From: Massilia sp. HP4
GTDB taxonomy: Bacteria > Pseudomonadota > Gammaproteobacteria > Burkholderiales > Burkholderiaceae_D
DNA length: 42,116 bases
Reading direction: 5' to 3'
Assembly (NCBI RefSeq): GCF_005222695.1
Contig: NZ_STGG01000032.1
Coordinates: forward strand, 1-42,116
Shown here: in pieces, positions 24,631-35,045 of the stretch
How positions within the stretch are numbered: position 1 is the stretch's first letter
Layout: every line of letters begins with the position of its first letter
Made by a program: the position numbers and the translations under genes
Notes under the pieces: model-generated
Databases searched by the model: none
What the model was told of the DNA's origin: nothing
The model's input: only the letters and a program-made list of their open reading frames with translations

Positions 24631-25785
24631 ATGCGTATCTGCAGCAAGCTTGTTGGCGTCGGCGTACTGGCCCTGATGACGGGTTGCTCGACCCTCAATT
24701 CGCTCAATCCATTCGCTTCGGAAAAGAAGGGCGACCAGCCAGCCAAGCTGGTCGAACTGAAGGGCAGCATGGCCGTGCGCACCGCATGGAAACTTGATAT
24801 CGGCAAGGCGCGCGGCTACACCTTCTCGCCTGCGCTGACCGGCAATACCGTGGTCGTGGCCGGCGCCGACGGCGCCATCGCCCGTGTCGAAGCCGCGAGC
24901 GGCAAGCAGCTGTGGCGCATCAAGTCCGACACCGAGCTCAGCGCTGGTGTCGGCACCGACGGCAACCTGATCGTGGTCGGCGGCGACAAGGGCCAGTTGC
25001 TGGCCTTCGACATGGACGGCAAGAAGCTGTGGACCAGCCAGCTGTCGAGCGAAATCCTGTCGGCGCCGGTGGTGTCGCAAGGCATCGTGGTGGCGCGCTC
25101 GATCGACAACCGCATCGTCGGCGTCGATGCCGCCAACGGCAAGACCAAGTGGACGGTGCAAAAAGTCTCGCCGCCTCTCACCCTGCGCAATGCGCCGGGC
25201 ATGATCGTGGCCGGCACCGACGTCATCGTGGCCCAGCCGGGCGGCAAGCTGTCGTCGCTGATCCTGGCCACCGGCGCCCCGCGCTGGGACGTCGAGGTGG
25301 GCGTCTCGCGCGGCGCCACCGAACTGGAACGCGTGACCGATATCGGCGGCGCCCCGGTGCTGTTCGAAAACGAAGTGTGCGCCGCGTCCTACCAGGGCCG
25401 CGTAGGCTGCTTCGACCTGGTGACCGGTTCGGCCAAGTGGACGCGCGACCTGTCGTCGGACGCTGGCGTCGGCGTCGACCAGCTGTACGTGTTCGCACCG
25501 GACGACAAGGGGGCGTTGCACGCCTTTACCCGCGACACGGGGTCTTCCAGCTGGAAGAACGACAAGCTGGCATTCCGCCGCCTGTCGACCCCGCTGTCCT
25601 ATGGCCGCGCCGTCGCGGTCGGCGACTACGAAGGCTATGTGCACTTCCTGTCGCGCGAGGACGGATCATTCCTGGCGCGCGCAGCGACCGATGGCAGCCC
25701 GATCATGGGCACGCCGCTGGTAGCCGGCACGAACCTGATTTTTCAAACACAAAATGGAACTGTGACCGCGATCGCGGTCGAATAG
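24631..25785 (+). CDS. bamB: Outer membrane protein assembly factor BamB
   Basis: 384 residues, a lipoprotein of the BAM complex that inserts beta-barrel proteins. The signal ends in L-M-T-G-C with Cys19. The mature part is an eight-bladed propeller of PQQ-like repeats, each with an A-x-D/A-x-x-G-x-x-x-W core: RVEAASGKQLWRIK, AFDMDGKKLWTSQ, GVDAANGKTKWTVQ, CFDLVTGSAKWTRD, and the closing LSREDGSFLARAATDGSPIM. It is followed 8 bp later by der, as in most proteobacteria. Confidence 0.96.
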   Translation: MRICSKLVGVGVLALMTGCSTLNSLNPFASEKKGDQPAKLVELKGSMAVRTAWKLDIGKARGYTFSPALTGNTVVVAGADGAIARVEAASGKQLWRIKSDTELSAGVGTDGNLIVVGGDKGQLLAFDMDGKKLWTSQLSSEILSAPVVSQGIVVARSIDNRIVGVDAANGKTKWTVQKVSPPLTLRNAPGMIVAGTDVIVAQPGGKLSSLILATGAPRWDVEVGVSRGATELERVTDIGGAPVLFENEVCAASYQGRVGCFDLVTGSAKWTRDLSSDAGVGVDQLYVFAPDDKGALHAFTRDTGSSSWKNDKLAFRRLSTPLSYGRAVAVGDYEGYVHFLSREDGSFLARAATDGSPIMGTPLVAGTNLIFQTQNGTVTAIAVE

Positions 25786-25793
25786 AATAAAAC

Positions 25794-27131
25794 ATGAAGC
25801 CGGTAATCGCACTCGTAGGTCGTCCCAACGTCGGGAAATCGACCTTATTTAACCGCCTGACCCGTTCGCGTGACGCGCTGGTGGCCGACCTCCCTGGCCT
25901 GACACGCGACCGCCACTATGGCGAAGGCCGGATTGGCGAACGGCCATTCCTGGTCATCGACACGGGCGGTTTCGAGCCGGTCGCCAAAGAAGGCATCATG
26001 CATGAAATGGCGCTGCAGACGCGCCAGGCCGTGGCCGAGGCCGACGTGGTCGTGTTCATCGTGGATGGCCGCCAGGGCCTGACCCCGCACGACAAGACCA
26101 TCACCGACTTCCTGCGCAAGAGTGGCCGCAAGGTCATGCTGGTGGTGAACAAGTCGGAAGGCATGAAGTACACCTCGGTCACCGCCGACTTCTATGAACT
26201 CGGCATGGGCGACCCGTATGTGATCTCCGCCGCCCATGGCGACGGCGTCAGCGACCTGGTCAACGAGGCGCTCGACATGGCCTTCGAAGGCCGTCCGGAC
26301 GAGCCCGAAGAACTGGAACCTGCCGACCACGGCTTCAAGATCGCCATCGTCGGCCGTCCCAATGTGGGCAAGTCCACCCTGATCAACACCCTCGTTGGCG
26401 AGCAGCGCGTGATCGCCTTCGACATGCCGGGCACCACCCGCGACTCGATCGAAGTGCCGTTCGAACGCGACGGCAAGCGCTTTACCTTGATCGACACCGC
26501 CGGTATCCGCCGCCGCGGCAAGATCTTCGAGGCGATCGAGAAATTCTCGGTGGTCAAGACCATGCAGTCGATCTCGGACGCCAACGTCGTGATCCTGCTG
26601 CTCGACGCCCAGCAGGATATTTCGGAGCAGGACGCGCACATCGCCGGCTTCATCCTGGAATCGGGCAGGGCGCTGGTGGTGGCCGTGAATAAATGGGATG
26701 GCCTGCAGACGCAAGAGCGCGACGAGGTCAAGATCGACCTCGACCGCAAGCTGGATTTCCTCAGCTTCGCCAAGACCCACTTCGTGTCGGCGCTGCGCGG
26801 CACCGGCGTGTCGCAACTGATGAAGTCGGTCGAAGCTGCGTATGCCGCCGCCACCGCCAACCTGTCGACGCCGCGCCTGACGCGCGCGCTGCAAGAGGCG
26901 GTCGAGAAGCAGGAGCCGAAGCGCAAGGGCACTTCGCGTCCCAAGATGCGTTATGCCCACCAGGGCGGCCAGAACCCGCCGATCATCGTCATCCACGGTA
27001 ATGCCCTCGAAGGTATTACCGAGCCGTACAAACGCTATCTTGAAAAGCATTTCCGTGAAACGTTCAGCCTGGTCGGTACGCCGCTGCGGATCGAGCTGCG
27101 CAGCGGGAAAAACCCGTTTGCCAAGGACTGA
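25794..27131 (+). CDS. der: Ribosome assembly GTPase Der (EngA)
   Basis: 445 residues with two tandem GTPase domains and a KH-like C-terminus, the unique Der architecture; it is required for 50S subunit maturation. The first G1 is [14 protein letters not shown] (residues 9-22), with G3 DTGGF and G4 NKSE. The second G1 is [14 protein letters not shown] (about 190), with G3 DTAGI and G4 NKWD. The C-terminal domain ends in a basic patch, [12 protein letters not shown]. Downstream lies a 7-bp stem (GGTTAAG 27143-27149 and CTTAACC 27155-27161) without a T-run. Confidence 0.97.
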   Translation: MKPVIALVGRPNVGKSTLFNRLTRSRDALVADLPGLTRDRHYGEGRIGERPFLVIDTGGFEPVAKEGIMHEMALQTRQAVAEADVVVFIVDGRQGLTPHDKTITDFLRKSGRKVMLVVNKSEGMKYTSVTADFYELGMGDPYVISAAHGDGVSDLVNEALDMAFEGRPDEPEELEPADHGFKIAIVGRPNVGKSTLINTLVGEQRVIAFDMPGTTRDSIEVPFERDGKRFTLIDTAGIRRRGKIFEAIEKFSVVKTMQSISDANVVILLLDAQQDISEQDAHIAGFILESGRALVVAVNKWDGLQTQERDEVKIDLDRKLDFLSFAKTHFVSALRGTGVSQLMKSVEAAYAAATANLSTPRLTRALQEAVEKQEPKRKGTSRPKMRYAHQGGQNPPIIVIHGNALEGITEPYKRYLEKHFRETFSLVGTPLRIELRSGKNPFAKD

Positions 27132-27300
27132 TGGTATAAGGCGGTTAAGTCGTTCTTAACCTTAGCAGTACGACAAAAAGCCGCAAAACAGGTTACAGTA
27201 GGCTCAGGGCTGCATTCGCTCACGCAGAATATGGCTCTGACTACTTGAAAACCGGCAAATCGCCTCAAACTTTTAACTACAACAACATTACGGAGCTGTT

Positions 27301-27540
27301 ATGAGCAACAAAGGGCAACTGTTACAAGACCCATTCCTCAACGCCTTGCGCAAGGAACACGTCCCTGTCTCGATCTACCTCGTCAACGGTATCAAACTCC
27401 AGGGTCATATCGAATCCTTCGACCAATACGTCGTTTTGCTTCGTAATACCGTGACCCAGATGGTTTATAAGCATGCCATTTCCACCGTCGTGCCGGCACG
27501 TGCCGTCAACCTCAATCTTGACTCCAACGAAGCCGAGTAA
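27301..27540 (+). CDS. hfq: RNA chaperone Hfq
   Basis: 79 residues, the Sm-like hexamer that pairs small RNAs with mRNAs. It starts [20 protein letters not shown]; Sm1 holds [13 protein letters not shown] and Sm2 the Y-K-H-A-I-S-T-V-V motif. The acidic C-terminal tail is short, as in other betaproteobacteria. CGGAG lies 8 bp before the ATG. The 169-bp gap upstream probably holds its own promoter in addition to read-through from der. hflX starts 5 bp after the stop. Confidence 0.98.
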   Translation: MSNKGQLLQDPFLNALRKEHVPVSIYLVNGIKLQGHIESFDQYVVLLRNTVTQMVYKHAISTVVPARAVNLNLDSNEAE

Positions 27541-27545
27541 GGCCG

Positions 27546-28784
27546 ATGGCTGACGCCCCCGGCACTCCCACGCTGCGCGCAGCGCTGGTCGGCATCGATT
27601 TCGGGACTGGCGACTTCAACGCCAGCCTCGAAGAGCTGTCGTTGCTGGCGCGCTCAGCCGGCGCCGAGCCGGTCACCACGATCACGGCCAAGCGCAGCAG
27701 CCCTGATCCCGCGCATTTCGTCGGCAGCGGCAAGGCCGACGAAATCGCCCTCGACGCCAAGGCCCTCGGCGTCGAGATCGTCATCTTCAATCACGCTCTC
27801 TCTCCTGCCCAGCAGCGCAACCTGGAACGCCGTCTCCAGCTGCGTGTGATCGACCGCACCAGCCTGATCCTCGACATCTTCGCCCAGCGCGCCAAGAGCC
27901 ACGAGGGCAAGCTCCAGGTCGAGCTCGCTCAACTGCAGCACTTGGCCACGCGCCTGATCCGCGGCTGGACCCACCTGGAACGTCAAAAGGGCGGTATCGG
28001 CTTGCGCGGTCCCGGCGAAACCCAGCTCGAGACCGATCGCCGGCTGATCGGCGAGCGCGTCAAGATGCTGCGCGCGCGCCTGGCCAAGCTGCGCAAGCAG
28101 CACGAGACCCAGCGCCGCCAGCGCGGCCGCAACAAGACCTTCTCGGTGTCGCTGGTCGGCTATACCAATGCCGGCAAGTCGACCCTGTTCAATACGCTGA
28201 CCAAGGCCGGTGTCTATGTCGCGAACCAGCTGTTCGCGACCCTGGACACCACCAGCCGCCGCATGTATCTCAACGACGAGGTGGGCAGCGTCGTGATCTC
28301 CGACACCGTCGGCTTCGTGCGCGAATTGCCGCACCAGCTGGTGGCGGCTTTCCGCGCCACGCTCGAAGAAACCATCCATGCCGACCTCTTGCTGCACGTG
28401 GTCGACAGCGCCTCTCCGACGCGCATGGAACAGGTCGAACAGGTCAATGAAGTCTTGCGCGAGATTGGCGCAGATCATGTTCCGCAAATTTTGGTATGGA
28501 ACAAGATCGATGCCGCTGGGCTAGAACCGGGAATCGAGCGTGATGAGTATGATAAGATCAACCGGGTTTTCATCAGCGCCCATAGTGGCGCCGGCCTGGA
28601 CCTGCTGCGCTCGGCAATCGCCGAGGCGGCCAAGTCCGGGTCCGATGCCGGCCAGTATGACAACACAGAAAACGAAGAGCAGGATCAAGCCTCCGGGTTC
28701 GCCGAGGAAGACGCGTCGGTGGACGCGCACCCCGGCGGTCTTGCCGATAATATGCCAACTTCCACCCATGTCAGGCCCCACTAG
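27546..28784 (+). CDS. hflX: Ribosome-associated GTPase HflX
   Basis: 412 residues, a GTPase that splits stalled 70S ribosomes. The N-terminal HflX domain has VGSGKADEIAL and IFNHALSPAQQRNLERRL, followed by the glycine-rich G-G-I-G-L-R-G-P-G-E-T-Q-L-E-T-D-R signature. The G domain has G1 GYTNAGKSTLFNTL, G3 DTVGF and G4 NKID. The last 50 residues are acidic and poorly conserved in look. It lies between hfq and hflK, the standard order. Confidence 0.97.
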   Translation: MADAPGTPTLRAALVGIDFGTGDFNASLEELSLLARSAGAEPVTTITAKRSSPDPAHFVGSGKADEIALDAKALGVEIVIFNHALSPAQQRNLERRLQLRVIDRTSLILDIFAQRAKSHEGKLQVELAQLQHLATRLIRGWTHLERQKGGIGLRGPGETQLETDRRLIGERVKMLRARLAKLRKQHETQRRQRGRNKTFSVSLVGYTNAGKSTLFNTLTKAGVYVANQLFATLDTTSRRMYLNDEVGSVVISDTVGFVRELPHQLVAAFRATLEETIHADLLLHVVDSASPTRMEQVEQVNEVLREIGADHVPQILVWNKIDAAGLEPGIERDEYDKINRVFISAHSGAGLDLLRSAIAEAAKSGSDAGQYDNTENEEQDQASGFAEEDASVDAHPGGLADNMPTSTHVRPH

Positions 28785-28787
28785 CCT

Positions 28788-30074
28788 ATGCTTGTTTCTC
28801 TCCTAAAAAGATTCGGCGTCAAACTGTCGCTGAACGACCCACGCTGGGGACGCAACCCCGAAGACGACCGCAAGGCCCAGGATGGTCGCCGCCCCGGTGA
28901 CGGTCCTCCCGACCTCGACCAGATGTGGCGCGACTTCAATGCGCGCCTGAACCGCATGTTCGGCGGCCGCGGCAACAACAACGGCGGCGGCGATAATGGC
29001 AGCCCGCGCGGCGAGATGCGCGGCGCCGGCATCGGCGCCGGCGTGATCGCCATCATCGTCGGCTTCATCTGGCTTGCCAGCGGCGCCTTCATCGTGCAAG
29101 AGGGCCAGGCCGGCGTCGTGACCACCTTCGGCAAGTACAGCCACACGACCACGCCGGGTTTCAACTGGCGCTGGCCGTATCCGTTCCAGGCCCACGAGAC
29201 CGTCAACACCTCGCAGATCCGTACGGCAGAGATCGGCTATCGCGCGAACGTGCGCAACAAGCAGCCGCAAGAGGCGCTGATGCTGACCGATGACGAAAAC
29301 ATCATCGACATCCAGTTCGCGGTGCAGTACACGCTGAAGGACCCGGTCGCCTGGCTGTTCAACAACCGCGACCAGGACACCACCGTGCGCCAGATCGCCG
29401 AGACCGCGATCCGAGAAGTGGTCGGCCGCAGCAAGATGGACTTCGTCCTGTACGAAGGCCGCGAGCAGGTCGCTGCCGACGTCCACAAGATGATGCAGAC
29501 GGTCGCCGACCGCTATGCGCTGGGCGCACTGATCACCAACGTGACGATGCAGGGAGTGCAGCCGCCGGAGCAGGTGCAGAGCGCCTTCGACGACGCCGTG
29601 CGCGCAGGGCAAGACCGCGCCCGTGCCCGCAACGAGGGCGAGGCGTATGCCAACCAGATCATCCCGGCCGCGCGCGGCCAGGCTTTCCGCCTGCAGCAGG
29701 ACGCCGAAGCCTACCGCTCGATGGTGGTCGAGAACGCGACCGGTAACGCCTCGCGCTTCGACCAGGTGGTGGCTGCCTACTCGCGCGCCCCGGCCGTGAC
29801 CCGCGACCGCATGTACATCGACACCATGCAGCAGATCTTCACCAGCACCACCAAGGTCATGATCGACTCGCGCGCCAACAACAATATGCTGTACCTGCCG
29901 CTCGACAAGCTGATGCAGCAGCAGGCAGCCAACGACTCACAAGTCGGCAGCAAGTCGGGCCCGGTGCAATTGCCGCAGACCGGCCAGCCTGCCGAAGTGA
30001 GCCAGGCCTTGGAAGCGGTGCGCCAGCGAGACGAGCGCAGCCGCGATTCCTCACGTGACAGGGAGACCCGCTGA
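28788..30074 (+). CDS. hflK: FtsH protease regulator HflK
   Basis: 428 residues, a stomatin/prohibitin (SPFH) family membrane protein that with HflC encloses the FtsH protease. A polar Gly/Asn-rich N-terminus is followed by one membrane helix (GVIAIIVGFIWLASGAFIV) and then the SPFH domain (VQEGQAGVVTTFGKY, DENIIDIQFAVQY, AETAIREVVGRSKMDFVLYEGR). A coiled-coil tail with A-R-N-E-G-E-A-Y-A-N follows. The stop overlaps the hflC start by one base (TGATG). Confidence 0.96.
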   Translation: MLVSLLKRFGVKLSLNDPRWGRNPEDDRKAQDGRRPGDGPPDLDQMWRDFNARLNRMFGGRGNNNGGGDNGSPRGEMRGAGIGAGVIAIIVGFIWLASGAFIVQEGQAGVVTTFGKYSHTTTPGFNWRWPYPFQAHETVNTSQIRTAEIGYRANVRNKQPQEALMLTDDENIIDIQFAVQYTLKDPVAWLFNNRDQDTTVRQIAETAIREVVGRSKMDFVLYEGREQVAADVHKMMQTVADRYALGALITNVTMQGVQPPEQVQSAFDDAVRAGQDRARARNEGEAYANQIIPAARGQAFRLQQDAEAYRSMVVENATGNASRFDQVVAAYSRAPAVTRDRMYIDTMQQIFTSTTKVMIDSRANNNMLYLPLDKLMQQQAANDSQVGSKSGPVQLPQTGQPAEVSQALEAVRQRDERSRDSSRDRETR

Positions 30075-30952
30075 TGAACCGCCTCGTAACTATCTTCGTC
30101 GCGGGCTTCATCGCACTGATGCTGTTGTCGTCGACGATCTTCGTGGTTGACCAGCGCCGCTTCGCGATCGTGTTCGCACTCGGCCAGGTAAAGGAAGTGA
30201 TTTCCCAGCCGGGCCTGCACTTCAAGCTGCCGCCACCGTTCCAGAACGTGATCTACCTGGACAAGCGCATCCTTACGCTGGACACGCCTGACGCCGACCG
30301 TTTCATCACGGCCGAGAAGAAGAACATCCTGGTGGATGCCTTCATGAAATGGCGTATCGAAGATCCGCGCCTGTACTACGTCAGCTTTGGTGGTGACGAG
30401 AACCGTGCCCGCGACCGCATGTCGCAGATCATCAAGGCAGCGTTGAACGACGAGATCACCAAGCGCACCGTGCGCGAAGTGATCTCCGGCGAGCGCGCCG
30501 CCGTGATGGCGGCGGTGCAGGCCAAGGTCGTGGCTGAAGCGAAAGAGATCGGCGTCGGCATCGTCGACGTGCGCTTGAAGCGCGTCGACTACATCGAGCA
30601 GATCAACAACTCGGTGTACGAACGCATGCGCGCCGAGCGCGTCCGCGTCGCCAACGAGCTGCGTTCGACCGGCGCTGCCGAATCCGAGCAGATCCGCGCC
30701 GATGCAGACCGCCAGCGTACCGTGATCATCGCCGAAGCCTTCCGCGATGCAGAGAAGGTGAAGGGTGACGGCGATGCGAAAGCCTCGGCCATCTACGCCG
30801 ACGCCTTCGGCAAGAACCCCGAGTTCGCCCGCTACTACCGTTCGCTCGAAGCCTACCGCGCCAGTTTCAAGGATCGCAGCGACGTGCTGGTGGTGGATCC
30901 GAGTTCGGAGTTCTTCAAGTACCTCAAGCAGCCGGCGTCGTCGGGGCGTTAA
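30074..30952 (+). CDS. hflC: FtsH protease regulator HflC
   Basis: 292 residues, partner of HflK. An N-terminal membrane helix (LVTIFVAGFIALMLLSSTIFVV) precedes the SPFH domain (DQRRFAIVFALGQVKEVISQ, ILVDAFMKWRIEDPRLYY, NDEITKRTVREVISGER) and a coiled coil (MRAERVRVANELRSTGAAES). The tail has the usual KGDGDAKASAIYADAFG motif. An intrinsic terminator lies 25 bp beyond the stop and ends the hfq-hflX-hflK-hflC run. Confidence 0.97.
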   Translation: MNRLVTIFVAGFIALMLLSSTIFVVDQRRFAIVFALGQVKEVISQPGLHFKLPPPFQNVIYLDKRILTLDTPDADRFITAEKKNILVDAFMKWRIEDPRLYYVSFGGDENRARDRMSQIIKAALNDEITKRTVREVISGERAAVMAAVQAKVVAEAKEIGVGIVDVRLKRVDYIEQINNSVYERMRAERVRVANELRSTGAAESEQIRADADRQRTVIIAEAFRDAEKVKGDGDAKASAIYADAFGKNPEFARYYRSLEAYRASFKDRSDVLVVDPSSEFFKYLKQPASSGR

Positions 30953-30976
30953 ACCGCGCCTCCAGGCCTTGCCAGG

Positions 30977-31008
30977 ACGGGCTCCCGCAAAAAACGGGAG
31001 CCCGTTTT
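30977..31008 (+). terminator. Intrinsic terminator after hflC
   Basis: An 11-bp perfect stem ACGGGCTCCCG (30977-30987) and CGGGAGCCCGT (30995-31005) with an A-rich 7-nt loop, followed by a T-run. Confidence 0.9.
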
Positions 31009-31107
31009 CATTTCAACGCCACCTTCGTGGACGTGCGGCCGTGGCAGATTGTCAACCTGCCACCATGTCTAGACAGCATTCCATTCCTCGGTCCGCCCGT
31101 TTTCGGG

Positions 31108-31113
31108 TAAAAT
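31108..31113 (+). promoter_or_regulatory. Possible -10 box upstream of hisZ
   Basis: TAAAAT in the context CGGGTAAAATC, 91 bp before the hisZ start and after the hflC terminator, so a new promoter is expected about here. The -35 region is weak. Confidence 0.35.
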
Positions 31114-31204
31114 CACCGATTCGGCGTTCGCGCCATGCGCTGGCACGTCTGTCGTATTCCCGTGCCTGTCGCCACTGACAATTCCCAACTCCCATCTGTT
31201 GCCC

Positions 31205-32359
31205 ATGCCGAACTGGCTATTGCCTGAGAATATTGCCGATGTCTTGCCGTCCGAAGCGCGCAAGATCGAAGAGCTGCGCCGCCTGATGCTCGACAACTTC
31301 CGGCTCTACGGCTACGAGCTGGTAATGCCGCCGCTGCTCGAGTACACCGAATCGCTGCTGGCCGGCGCCGGTGAAGACACCGATTCGAAAACCTTCAAGG
31401 TCATCGATCCGCTGTCCGGCCGCCTGCTCGGCCTGCGCGCCGACATGACCACGCAAGTGGCGCGCATCGACGCGCATCTGTTGAACCGCGAATCGATTAC
31501 CCGCCTGTGCTACGCCGGCAGCGTGCTGCATACCCGTCCGTCGGGCCTGCACGCAACCCGCGAGCCGGTGCAGATCGGCGCCGAGATCTATGGCCACGCC
31601 GGCCTGGAAGCCGACGCCGAGATCCAGGAACTGGCCCTCGGCTCGCTGGCCCTGGCCGGCTTTACCAATGTACGCCTGGACCTGGCGCACGTCGGCGTGC
31701 TGCGCGCACTGTTGGCCGAAGACCCGGCCGCCAAGCGCGACGAGAACCAGATCTATTGCCTGCTGCGCGCCAAGGATGCGCCGGGCCTGGACGAGATCTC
31801 GGCCAATTACTACCCGCAGACCCGCCAGGCCCTGCTGGCGCTGCCGCACCTGTACGGCGACGTCGAGGTGCTGGCCAGGGCGCGCGAACTGCTGCCGGCG
31901 CTGCCGGGCGTGCAGCGCGCGCTGGCCGAACTGGCGGCGCTGGCGGCCGGCGCCATCGGCCGCGCCGACGTGGCGATCGACCTGGCCGACCTGCGCGGCT
32001 ACCAGTACGAAAGCGGCGCCATGTTCGCACTGTACGTGCCGGGCCTGCCGAACGCCGTCGCCCGTGGCGGGCGCTATGATCATGTGGGCGAGGCCTTCGG
32101 GCGCGCGCGTCCGGCGACCGGCTTCTCGCTCGACCTGCGCGAACTGGCCCGGCTGCTGCCGACGGCCGAGCGCAAGCATTCCATCCGCGCGCCGTGGGGC
32201 AATGCCCTCGAGCTGAAGGAAAAAATCGCTGACCTGCGCAAGGCAGGCGAAGTCGTGATCCAGAGCATGCCTGGTCACGACAATATTCAGGACGAGTTCG
32301 AGTGCGACCGCGTGCTCGTCCTCGAAAACGGAAATTGGATTCTCAAAAACTTAGGTTAA
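31205..32359 (+). CDS. hisZ: ATP phosphoribosyltransferase regulatory subunit HisZ
   Basis: 384 residues, a catalytically inactive paralogue of histidyl-tRNA synthetase that pairs with short-form HisG in the first step of histidine synthesis. It keeps class II synthetase features ([49 protein letters not shown], a motif-2-like [21 protein letters not shown], and G-G-R-Y-D-H-V-G) but lacks the histidine-specific motif pair and the anticodon-binding domain seen in HisS. I prefer the ATG at 31205 to a TTG two codons earlier. hisG is not in the window. purA starts 3 bp after the stop. Confidence 0.93.
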   Translation: MPNWLLPENIADVLPSEARKIEELRRLMLDNFRLYGYELVMPPLLEYTESLLAGAGEDTDSKTFKVIDPLSGRLLGLRADMTTQVARIDAHLLNRESITRLCYAGSVLHTRPSGLHATREPVQIGAEIYGHAGLEADAEIQELALGSLALAGFTNVRLDLAHVGVLRALLAEDPAAKRDENQIYCLLRAKDAPGLDEISANYYPQTRQALLALPHLYGDVEVLARARELLPALPGVQRALAELAALAAGAIGRADVAIDLADLRGYQYESGAMFALYVPGLPNAVARGGRYDHVGEAFGRARPATGFSLDLRELARLLPTAERKHSIRAPWGNALELKEKIADLRKAGEVVIQSMPGHDNIQDEFECDRVLVLENGNWILKNLG

Positions 32360-33679
<1,320 letters not shown>

Positions 33680-33704
33680 TCCTAATAAGAATCTGGAGTA
33701 GAAG

Positions 33705-34244
33705 ATGAATTCCCCTGTATCGACCGATAAAGACCTGTGGGTCTCCTGGGACGAGTACCACCGCCTGATCGAGCGCCTGGCGCTGCAGGTCTATGAATCG
33801 GGCTGGAAGTTCGACCAGGTGCTGTGCCTGGCGCGCGGCGGCGTGCGTCCGGGCGACGTGTTCTCGCGCATCTTCGACGTGCCGCTGGCGATCCTGTCGA
33901 CCAGCTCGTACCGCGAAGAAGCCGGCACCAAGCAGGGCGACCTGGACATCTCGAAGTACATGACCATGACCAAGGGTCCGCTGGCCGGCCGCGTGCTGCT
34001 GGTCGACGACCTGGCCGATTCGGGTGTCACGCTGCGTAAAGTGAGCGAGCACCTGACCGAGAACTACAAGGACGTCACCGAAGTGAAGTCGGCGGTCATC
34101 TGGGTCAAGGGCACCTCGTCGATCCGTCCAGATTATTTCCTGGACGACCTGCCGCACAATCCGTGGATTCACCAGCCGTTCGAAGAGTACGATGGCCTGC
34201 GCCCGCATCAGCTGGCGGCGTGGTTGAAGAAGTTCGAGAAGTAA
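33705..34244 (+). CDS. Phosphoribosyltransferase (hypoxanthine/xanthine-guanine type)
   Basis: 179 residues, type I PRTase fold. The PRPP-binding motif VLLVDDLADSGVTL is at about residues 96-109, and the hood region has LARGGVRPGDVFSRIF. The C-terminal half (YFLDDLPHNPWIHQPFEEYD) matches the purine-salvage PRTases often found after purA in betaproteobacteria. The exact base used is not certain from the sequence. CTGGAG precedes the ATG. A strong terminator 25 bp past the stop closes the operon. Confidence 0.88.
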   Translation: MNSPVSTDKDLWVSWDEYHRLIERLALQVYESGWKFDQVLCLARGGVRPGDVFSRIFDVPLAILSTSSYREEAGTKQGDLDISKYMTMTKGPLAGRVLLVDDLADSGVTLRKVSEHLTENYKDVTEVKSAVIWVKGTSSIRPDYFLDDLPHNPWIHQPFEEYDGLRPHQLAAWLKKFEK

Positions 34245-34269
34245 TCCGATCGGCACGATCGACCGAAAG

Positions 34270-34302
34270 CAGGGAAGGGCGCAAGTCTTTCCCTGTTTTT
34301 TT
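34270..34302 (+). terminator. Intrinsic terminator after the purA-phosphoribosyltransferase operon
   Basis: Stem CAGGGAA (34270-34276) and TTCCCTG (34289-34295) around a GC-rich loop, followed by seven T residues. Confidence 0.88.
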
Positions 34303-34367
34303 ATTGCTGCTGCGCGAACTGCTAATATTGCGTCACTAAAATTTTTGGCATCCAAACAATAAAAAAC

Positions 34368-34964
34368 ATGACCCAAAGCTTCTTCCAGACCTTCATCCTG
34401 CTCATCCTGGTCACCGACCCCTTCGGTAACGTCCCGCTGTTTGCCGCCGCCCTGAAAGACACGCCCATCGAGCGCCGCAACAAGATCGTGATCCGCGAAT
34501 GCGGCATCGCATTCCTGCTGCTGCTGACGTTCATGTTCTTCGGCAAGCATTTCCTGGAAGCGTTGCATCTGTCCCCAGTTGCGCTGCGCATCGGCGGCGC
34601 CGTGATCCTGCTGATGATCGCGATCCGCATGATATTCCCGCACCCTGACGGCGTGCTGGGCAAGAGCGAAGGCGGCGAGCCCTTCATCGTGCCGCTGGCG
34701 ATTCCCGCGCTGGCCGGCCCCTCGGCGCTGGCCACGGTGCTGCTGTTCTCGTCGACCAGCTTCACCGATACGATGGTGCACGTCGCCGCGCTGGCGGCGG
34801 TCGGCATCGTGTGGCTGTTGGTGTTCCTGAGCGCCGAGAAGCTGCAGCAGAAACTCGGCCCGCAAGTCATGACCGCCTTCGAGCGCCTGATGGGCCTGAT
34901 CCTGACGGCGATGTCGATCGAAATGCTGCTGGGCGGCATCCGCGAGTTCGTCCAGTCTCTCTAG
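34368..34964 (+). CDS. MarC-family integral membrane protein
   Basis: 198 residues with six predicted membrane helices. The opening TFILLILVTDPFGNVPLFAA, with its D-P-F/x-G-N motif, and the central PLAIPALAGPSALATVL are the two half-repeat signatures of the MarC family; another signature is RIGGAVILLMIAI. The function of MarC proteins is not settled; the early link to multiple antibiotic resistance was not upheld. It stands alone between the purA operon terminator and the histidine kinase gene. Confidence 0.92.
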   Translation: MTQSFFQTFILLILVTDPFGNVPLFAAALKDTPIERRNKIVIRECGIAFLLLLTFMFFGKHFLEALHLSPVALRIGGAVILLMIAIRMIFPHPDGVLGKSEGGEPFIVPLAIPALAGPSALATVLLFSSTSFTDTMVHVAALAAVGIVWLLVFLSAEKLQQKLGPQVMTAFERLMGLILTAMSIEMLLGGIREFVQSL

Positions 34965-35045
34965 GCCATCCGTGCGGGAGTCTTGTACCAAATCTGGCAC
35001 ACTGCTAGTGCGCAGATTGCGCAGGACTCCCAACAAGCGAATGGC